DNA of 64,000 nucleotides from contig NC_058153.1 in assembly GCF_011075055.1 (NCBI RefSeq), positions 4,278,001 to 4,342,000 on the forward strand. The letters run 5' to 3'. The notes beneath the pieces were generated by a model. It made no database searches. It worked only from the letters and a program-made list of their open reading frames with translations, and had not been told where the DNA came from. The position numbers were made by a program, and so were the translations under genes. Within the stretch, counting starts at the first letter, position 1; every line of letters starts with the position of its first letter. The stretch comes from Mangifera indica (lineage: Eukaryota > Streptophyta > Magnoliopsida > Sapindales > Anacardiaceae). This document shows positions 58,070 through 64,000 of the stretch, in pieces.

Positions 58070-60383
58070 ATGTCGTGGGCTAGTCCAGAAGACATTCTTC
58101 TCTCAACTTCTCTCGCTACCTATCTTGACAGTAATCTCTCTCTCGCTCTTTATATATTTTTTGTATTTTTTCAGATTGAACTGGGATGTCAATTTATTGC
58201 AATCCGGTTGTTTGATGTTTTTTGAGTTTCTTGATTTATAATTCTGTTTACTTTACTGTTTGATTTACTTTTCTTTTCTTTAAAAAAGGAGGTTGATTTT
58301 TAGTTGTTTTTATTATCTTGTTAACTTAGAAACAAGTAAAACTAGCAGGAAATTGATGTAATTTGTTCTTGAACTAATCAAAGCTGATGTTGCTACTAAT
58401 TGAGGTTGATGTGGAATAGAATTAAAAGAATTAATGGGATATATGTTGCCTTTTTCCACCACTGTGGTCTGATTTAATTTTTTTTTTCTGGATTATCAAC
58501 ATCATAATATTATGGGGATTTAAGATTGAGAGTTGGCTGATTGTTTAGGCTAGTAGTTTGCTTCCCCAAAGGTAGCCTGTTTGATTTCTCCAAGACCTAC
58601 CTTGTGTAAAATCAAGGTCACTGCTTTATAATGGTTGTGTATTTCATTGAATCTGTTTTAGTACTAGAGTTCACCGAGTGAATTCGGAATTTTCTTGTTT
58701 TGATAAGAAAATGCTTCCTGTAGAGCATCCAATTGCAATTTGACCTTCCTGTTGTAGGGAAATGTTTGAATTGTCAAACTGAAGCATGATACAATATATC
58801 ATTGCTTTCATTAAAAAAAGGAAGGAAGAGTATTAGGCAACAGGATGGTGTTGGATGCGTTTGTTGTCTCCCTGGAAACTTGTGTATGTTTGGTGGTCTT
58901 TGTTTGTTGCATTGTTGTTCTGTCAGAAGTGGAACTGAAGTTCAATGTATGAGCATTTCTTTTTACTAGTGCATGCAAATTTCTTTATATCTTCCGAACT
59001 GTCTTTCTTGAGTTTTCTTAGGAGCTCTCATATTGATACAAACTTCTACTTGTAATGTCTTGCCTTAATCAATGGAAATAGTCTCACACTCTCACTAACC
59101 TATATGTAGAATTATGTCTGACATATACATTAAGAGATTGTAGGACAGTCAGTTCATTGCATATTATAGGCTCCTTACCCTTTTATATGCTTTGCAGAAA
59201 AAATTCTTGTCCTGCTGCGTGATGGTCGGAAGCTCTTGGGGCTGCTCCGTTCCTTTGATCAATTTGGTAGTAATCCATTGCATTCTGGGTGCAAATTTTG
59301 CGGTCTTAGTCTTTCGAAGTTTTGTTGCTGATGGAAATTCTTTTTTCTGTTTACAGCGAATGTTGTTCTTGAAGGTGCTTGTGATCGAACTATTGTTGGA
59401 GATCTTTACTGTGACATCCCCTTAGGTCTATATGTAATCCGTGGGGAAAATGTTGTTTTAATTGGAGAGCTGGTATATGCTTTGCTATAGTTTTATGAGA
59501 CTTGATTGTTTCCAATTTCTACTCCATAATTTATGTTTCTTAGTTTTTACTACTCATCATGTAGGATTTAGAAAAGGAGGAGCTTCCCCCGCATATGACT
59601 CGTGTATCAACAGCAGAAATAAAAAGAGTAAGTACCATGACTGTGGTGTTGATCTTTGCTTATGCTGTACTTTTTGTATATTGGAATGTTTATACTGTGG
59701 GCGTATAGTTGAAGTTATTGAGTGAGGCTGCCATCTTAGGCTCCCACCTCAAGGTGGGTTAGTGGCAAGAAGCTTCTTAATGACATGGAGTAATATGTTA
59801 CATTCAGGATGAAACATAGGCTACATATACATACGTGTATGTGATTTTTTCCAGAAAAGAAAATCAGGCAATGGTGCCTAAAATGAATTAGTTTGGTTAC
59901 TTTGGTGCATCACTAATATTGATGAATGGATCTGCAGAATGATATAGATTATATTTGAGAACTGCCCCTCTTTTCTGTAAAAGGTTTTACTATCCTGGTA
60001 ATCTGAATTGGATATCTAAGCTCTGTCCTTAATATATTGGTCGGCCTTCAGAGATATTCTATTGAGTTAGGCTGCTAGAGAATTAAACCTCATTACTATG
60101 CTTATGCCCCAAAGTTCCATTTGTTAACAGACTAATATTCTTTGAAACCTTGTGCTTTGCCTATAAGGGATTCTTTAATTTACTGTCTTATTATGTTTTT
60201 CCTTCGGATTGTCTCAAAATATGAAAGCTGTTCACTGCATTAATATGTCATGTATTTTGTTTTGTGTGACATGAGTTACTGAAATCCATTGTCTCCTCTC
60301 TTCAGGCTCAGAAAGCAGAAGGGGATGCTACAGCTTTAAAAGGCTCCATGAGAAAAAGAATGGAGTTCCTTGATTTTGATTAA
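58070..60383 (+). CDS. LSM1: U6 snRNA-associated Sm-like protein LSM1
   Basis: Five exons join in frame: 58070-58130, 59198-59266, 59357-59472, 59565-59627 and 60306-60383. The product has 128 residues, the same as Arabidopsis LSM1A/B. It starts MSWASPEDILLSTSLATYLD. The Sm1 motif follows (KKILVLLRDGRKLLGLLRSF), then FANVVLEGACDRTIVGDLYC, the Sm2 motif IRGENVV (residues 71-77), and the LSM1-specific C-terminal tail with RVSTAEIKRAQKAEGDATAL and ending MEFLDFD. LSM1 is the signature subunit of the cytoplasmic LSM1-7 ring, which binds the 3' end of deadenylated mRNAs with PAT1 and promotes decapping in P-bodies. Intron 1 is about 1.07 kb. All splice sites are canonical, and no neighbour suggests a special function. 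Confidence 0.96.
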
Positions 60384-60829
60384 CAGATCCTTTTCTTTTT
60401 GTTACAAGTTCATACCTTGTCTGCAAATATTAGTGCAGTGGTAACCCTAAAGATATCGAAAGAGGGTAAAAAAAGCAGAACTTATTCCTGCTTCTTGTCT
60501 TGCTGGAGATTAGTGGAAGGGGAAAAAAACAGTAATTCCTTAGACCTCTGTAGCATGTGGCTTAAATTGATACGTTTAGCACACAGAACTGGGTTCTTAG
60601 TTTTAGTAAGGTTTTTGATTTTTTTCCTTAGTTTTATCAGAATTATGTTTATCTCCCCATTTATTCTCTTTTTACTCACTCTTCCAGTATCTGGTTCTCA
60701 TTTGAACAAATTGTTGTTGCTTTGGTGCCGCATTTTGTAATGGCACTGTGTCTTTCTATTCGTTTGTAATGTGGTTATGTTATTTAAAATTACATGCAAA
60801 GATTCTTTTAATAACGGTTAAAATCCGTG

Positions 60830-60840
60830 TATTGGTGTTT
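60830..60840. repeat. SINE 2 target duplication (left)
   Basis: TATTGGTGTTT, identical to 61053-61063. Confidence 0.8.
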
Positions 60841-61052
60841 GTATGTGTGTTTTTTTTTTTTTTTTTGACTGGGAGGAACTCTGCCCGACAAACTCCTGGG
60901 GCACGGGTAAGTCAAGGTCTAGTTTTGTTGCGGTTCTTCCTTATTCAGGCCCAAGCTAGTTGGTCCAAAATCTTTCACTCATGTTATTTGAACTCTGGTT
61001 ATTCATAAGGAGATTCTTTTACTTCACTACTCAAGCTAATCGTTGGGGTCAA
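60841..61052 (-). mobile_element. tRNA-derived SINE downstream of LSM1
   Basis: On the minus strand it starts TTGACCCCAACG. It has an A-box-like TAGCTTGAGTAGTGA, a B-box-like GAGTTCAAATAAC about 40 bases later, and a 3' run of A followed by CACACATAC. Perfect 11-bp direct repeats flank it. Its sequence is unlike SINE 1, so it is another family or a strongly diverged member. Confidence 0.8.
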
Positions 61053-61063
61053 TATTGGTGTTT
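61053..61063. repeat. SINE 2 target duplication (right)
   Basis: TATTGGTGTTT, identical to 60830-60840. Confidence 0.8.
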
Positions 61064-62569
61064 TTAGTTCATGCAAAAAATGAAATATTATTAAAAAGAT
61101 AGATTAGTAAGTAAAAATTAGTTATGTATTTAATTAAATTAATTTCTATAAATAATTATTGTGTTTGATTAGTAATAATAAAAAATATTTTTTTTTTATT
61201 TAAATGTTTTAAATATATTCAACTAAGTAAAAAATATCAAGATAAAGGAAACTGTAATAAATCAAAAATGAGAAACTAAGTGAGAAAACAATGAGAGAAA
61301 AATTGTAGTAACTCAAAATGCTAGGCCATTCCAGGTTGAATGAGAGTTTGGTGTTTTTTGTTTCAATTGATATTAATAGCTTTTCATCTTGTTAGATGTA
61401 ATAACTTTTCATCTCGAAATTGACAATTTCTCATCTTGCTTGAACCATTTTTTAAATCTAAATAGAATCAGTTGTTTTTCATCTTGACTGAATCAACTTC
61501 TAGATCCAACGTAATTAACAAAATCGACAAAATTAATTTCAACTCTCATCTTGACACTAACTAGTGTTTTTTCATTGAGCATTTTAACGTCTTTTACCAA
61601 AACATTTTATTCTTAGCCATTTCTACAATCTCAATGTCTTTCACCCAAGATTTTGGCCTTTTTCACTGGAAGATTTGGGTGATTGATGGTGGTAAAAGGA
61701 TAATTTTAATTTAGAATGACAACATTTTGATTTTCATGATTATTTAAATGAGCATAAAATAGTTAAGATAAAGTTTAAAGTCACTAATAATTTTAATTAA
61801 AAATAAAGACATTTTTATCTTAAAATTTTAATAAATAAAAGTAAAATTATAACAAAATTAATATTACCTTTCATACCACCTAAAGTATAAGTGATAATCA
61901 ACTTTAATATTACTTATAAAGATAACCGGAATTTTGTATTATTTAATAAACCAAATAAAATAAAATCACTAATAAAACATCAATTACTAAAGTGTTCATA
62001 AATTAGTTGCAACCTTACTCTCACTAGGAGTTTTACAAAGTATTATTTGAAGGAGATGTGCAAGGAATGTACAGAATTGAATAGGTAAGGATTTTGGCTC
62101 TTCCATGAGGCTTTGTATCAGGGACCCTTTGTCTTGTGATTTGAATGAGAATGCAGATTCACATGATTTAATGAATTGCAGTTATTATTCAGAACATAAA
62201 AATAGGTGCAGGGTTGTTGCACAAAAGTATAAACATTCGAAGTTCCTCATTGTAACCATAACCATCCCTTTATGGAGGAGAACTTCAGATACTAAAACAA
62301 TGAGTTGCTTAAAGTTACTGCAGGTTTCATTTGCTAAAGGGGAATGATGAATTTGAGGTTTCATAAGCTTCCACTAATTTTATTTTTCAAAGTAAAAATT
62401 AAACAAAGTCTAGCATGTAGTAGACTAGTTGATTTCCAGAGATACAAGTAAAACTTTGGAGGTCTGTAGTTTTAATAATACTTAAGCACTCAAGATTCCT
62501 GAAGCCACAAGCATTATTGGGGCATTACAAGCCTGAAATTCACAGATCAACGCAGAGTCAACCTTCTCT

Positions 62570-63750
62570 TTACTCCTCAAAGGTAAGCAGAGAGATGAGC
62601 TGCTCATGCTTGGGAAAACGAGATATAAGATCAGCGCGCTTTGCTAACTCAAAGTCCTCAAACTGAAAGGCAGGTGCACAAGTGCAGCCGACGAGGGAAT
62701 AGTGGCTCTCAGCATCCCTTGGTTCACCTTTGCTCACCACCCCATCTGAGGAAATCTGAAAATCCTTTGTTGGAAAAGCACCAAACCATACATTTGGAGG
62801 CACTGCATACTGTGGTTGCTGATTGCTTCCAACAAGATCATTTCCAAGACATGTTAATTTAATTTGTCCATCTTTATCATCCAGTTCAATTACCTGAAGG
62901 AAAATATATAATGTCAGAAAGATAGACAAGGTCAAACAAAACAGAAACATTGGCAAGAGGAAAACTGTTCTGCAAATCACAAAGTCTCTTCTCTGCAAAG
63001 GTCATTTTGTACTCACTATGTGTTTGCACAGGTTCAACCTATGAACTTTGTCAATTTCTGTCATTGTTTTAAGCTTAAGAATTACATTTCAAATAATCAC
63101 TGGCTTCAGGTAAGAAAAAGAAAATTCAAAACGAATTTTTTATCCATATATTTATTGTTTAAAAAGGAAATCTCCAATCAGTTCTTACATAAAAAGAAAT
63201 TGCAATAGTCATGCTGCACTGTTTATATTAAATATATTGTTCTTTTGTATATTTATTGTCCGTGGAATCCAAAGGTAGCTTTGGCAAATAGATATTCAAT
63301 TAACACAAGACCAAATTCAATTTAGGGGCTACAAGGTTGAGACAAAAGTAATCATGCCATTCAGTAGCCACACTGAAAGCTAGTTTATAACAAAGGCTCA
63401 TTCTTCATAGGGCTTGTACAGCCAGGCTATTTGGAAATGAGGCACTAAATTATAAATACGTCAAATAAAAATTATTTTGTCATGGAAACTAGGCTAGATA
63501 AGGCCAATGAGAGCACAACATGACCAGCGATCACAGAGAAATTTATTTTGTGATGGAAACCATGCTTAACAAGGACAATGAATATAAACTATTTCTAGCT
63601 ATCAAAGTACAGCCAGTATTATTCTTACTGTAAGAGGCTCTCCCACATAAAAATGCCAAGTCTCTGCACATGGTATCCGGTGAAGGCGTGACACACTGCC
63701 TGATGGCAGGAGGAAATATATATTTGTGCTGACAGGACGACCAACTTTAT
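62570..63750 (-). CDS. DUF985 / cupin_5 RmlC-like protein (5' end outside window)
   Basis: Two minus-strand exons are visible: 63750-63629 and 62893-62570 (stop at 62570). Upstream exons lie beyond the right edge or in the last 250 bases, where I could not place them. The first visible exon encodes VGRPVSTNIYFLLPSGSVSR then LHRIPCAETWHFYVGEPL; the second starts VIELDDKDGQIKLTCLGNDL and continues QYAVPPNVWFGAFPT and LVGCTCAPAFQFEDFELAKR, ending at FEE. The two His in LHRIPCAETWH and the later GCTCAPAF..FELA stretch are typical of the DUF985 cupin barrel. The activity in plants is not established; bacterial relatives are described as sugar-isomerase-like or unknown cupins. It converges with LSM1. 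Confidence 0.9.
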
Positions 63751-64000
63751 CTGTGAAAACATTAAGTCTTATTATTCAATTGGATTACAATTAAAAATCA
63801 TATTGTTTCTAAGAAAAACAGGCACCCAACCAAAAACCCCATTAAGATAAATAACTTAATTGTATTCCAACACTATATATAGTAGAATACAGGCATTATT
63901 ATAAATAAATTTATTTATTGAATAGATTCAAACTACCAAATCAAATGCATCTACATCCAACCAACTTTAAATCAATCAAAATACATTGGAAATAACATTC
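63751..64000 (-). other. Intron sequence upstream in cupin gene
   Basis: AT-rich DNA following the acceptor TTTTCACAG (minus strand, 63759-63751). It appears to be intron reaching the window edge. Confidence 0.5.

Larger units (their letters stand above)
60384..62569. other. Intergenic between LSM1 and cupin gene (convergent)
   Basis: Contains LSM1 3' sequence, a SINE (60841-61052), then AT-rich DNA. Between 61380 and 61555 five loose copies of a TTTCATCTTG motif occur at irregular spacing. The two flanking genes converge on this interval. Confidence 0.5.

Noticed and set aside
1..64000. CRISPR arrays, operons, phage or bacterial defence systems
   Set aside because: No evenly spaced repeats and no bacterial genes; the window is plant nuclear DNA.
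1..64000. tRNA, rRNA, snoRNA or miRNA genes
   Set aside because: None recognised by eye; the only pol III-type boxes found belong to SINEs. A covariance-model scan would be decisive.

Overview
This window is nuclear DNA from a flowering plant, almost certainly a eudicot and probably a woody rosid. The evidence is many short GT-AG introns, AT-rich intergenic DNA, and plant-specific families: LURP-one-related, DUF1677, strictosidine-synthase-like, TRICHOME BIREFRINGENCE-LIKE, and LAZY/DRO1 (IGT). The species cannot be fixed from the sequence. Open reading frames alone are misleading here, so the gene models below were assembled by joining exons at GT-AG sites in a continuous frame.

Layout. At 1.7-13.6 kb two LURP-one-related genes (about 93% identical proteins) lie in tandem. 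A decayed Ty1/copia element on the minus strand sits between them, and its integrase region is split by a 2.2 kb solo LTR with a perfect 5-bp target duplication. At 15.3-15.8 kb there is a minus-strand DUF1677 gene. At 18.5-21.3 kb there is a six-exon strictosidine-synthase-like gene, followed by a broken copy of its last exon. At 22.5-24.75 kb the six 3' exons of a 20S proteasome alpha-6 (PAA) gene remain on the minus strand, with a nonsense codon and no 5' exons. At 27-31.6 kb there is a TBL-type cell-wall O-acetyltransferase gene with an intronic SINE. At 35.5-41.4 kb there is a 13-exon VWA/ITIH-type gene of 758 codons. At 52.9-54.0 kb there is a LAZY/DRO1 gravitropism gene, at 58.1-60.4 kb an LSM1 gene, and at 62.6 kb to beyond the right edge a minus-strand DUF985 cupin gene, cut by the window.

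The gaps hold mobile DNA. These are a Ty3/gypsy LTR-gag remnant (41.6-43.2 kb), a Mutator-like family with one copy carrying a perfect 9-bp target duplication (47.1-47.8 kb), a hAT-type element with a perfect 8-bp duplication inserted in another Mutator terminal repeat (33.1-34.5 kb), two SINEs with 11-bp duplications, and a palindromic MITE family with about nine copies.

The genes do not form a pathway; they are ordinary neighbours on a plant chromosome. I found no clearly new biochemical system. The most informative signals are the uneven divergence of the two LURP-one paralogues, the nested-transposon stratigraphy, the PAA relic, and an upstream reading frame with a perfect hairpin in the TBL leader.
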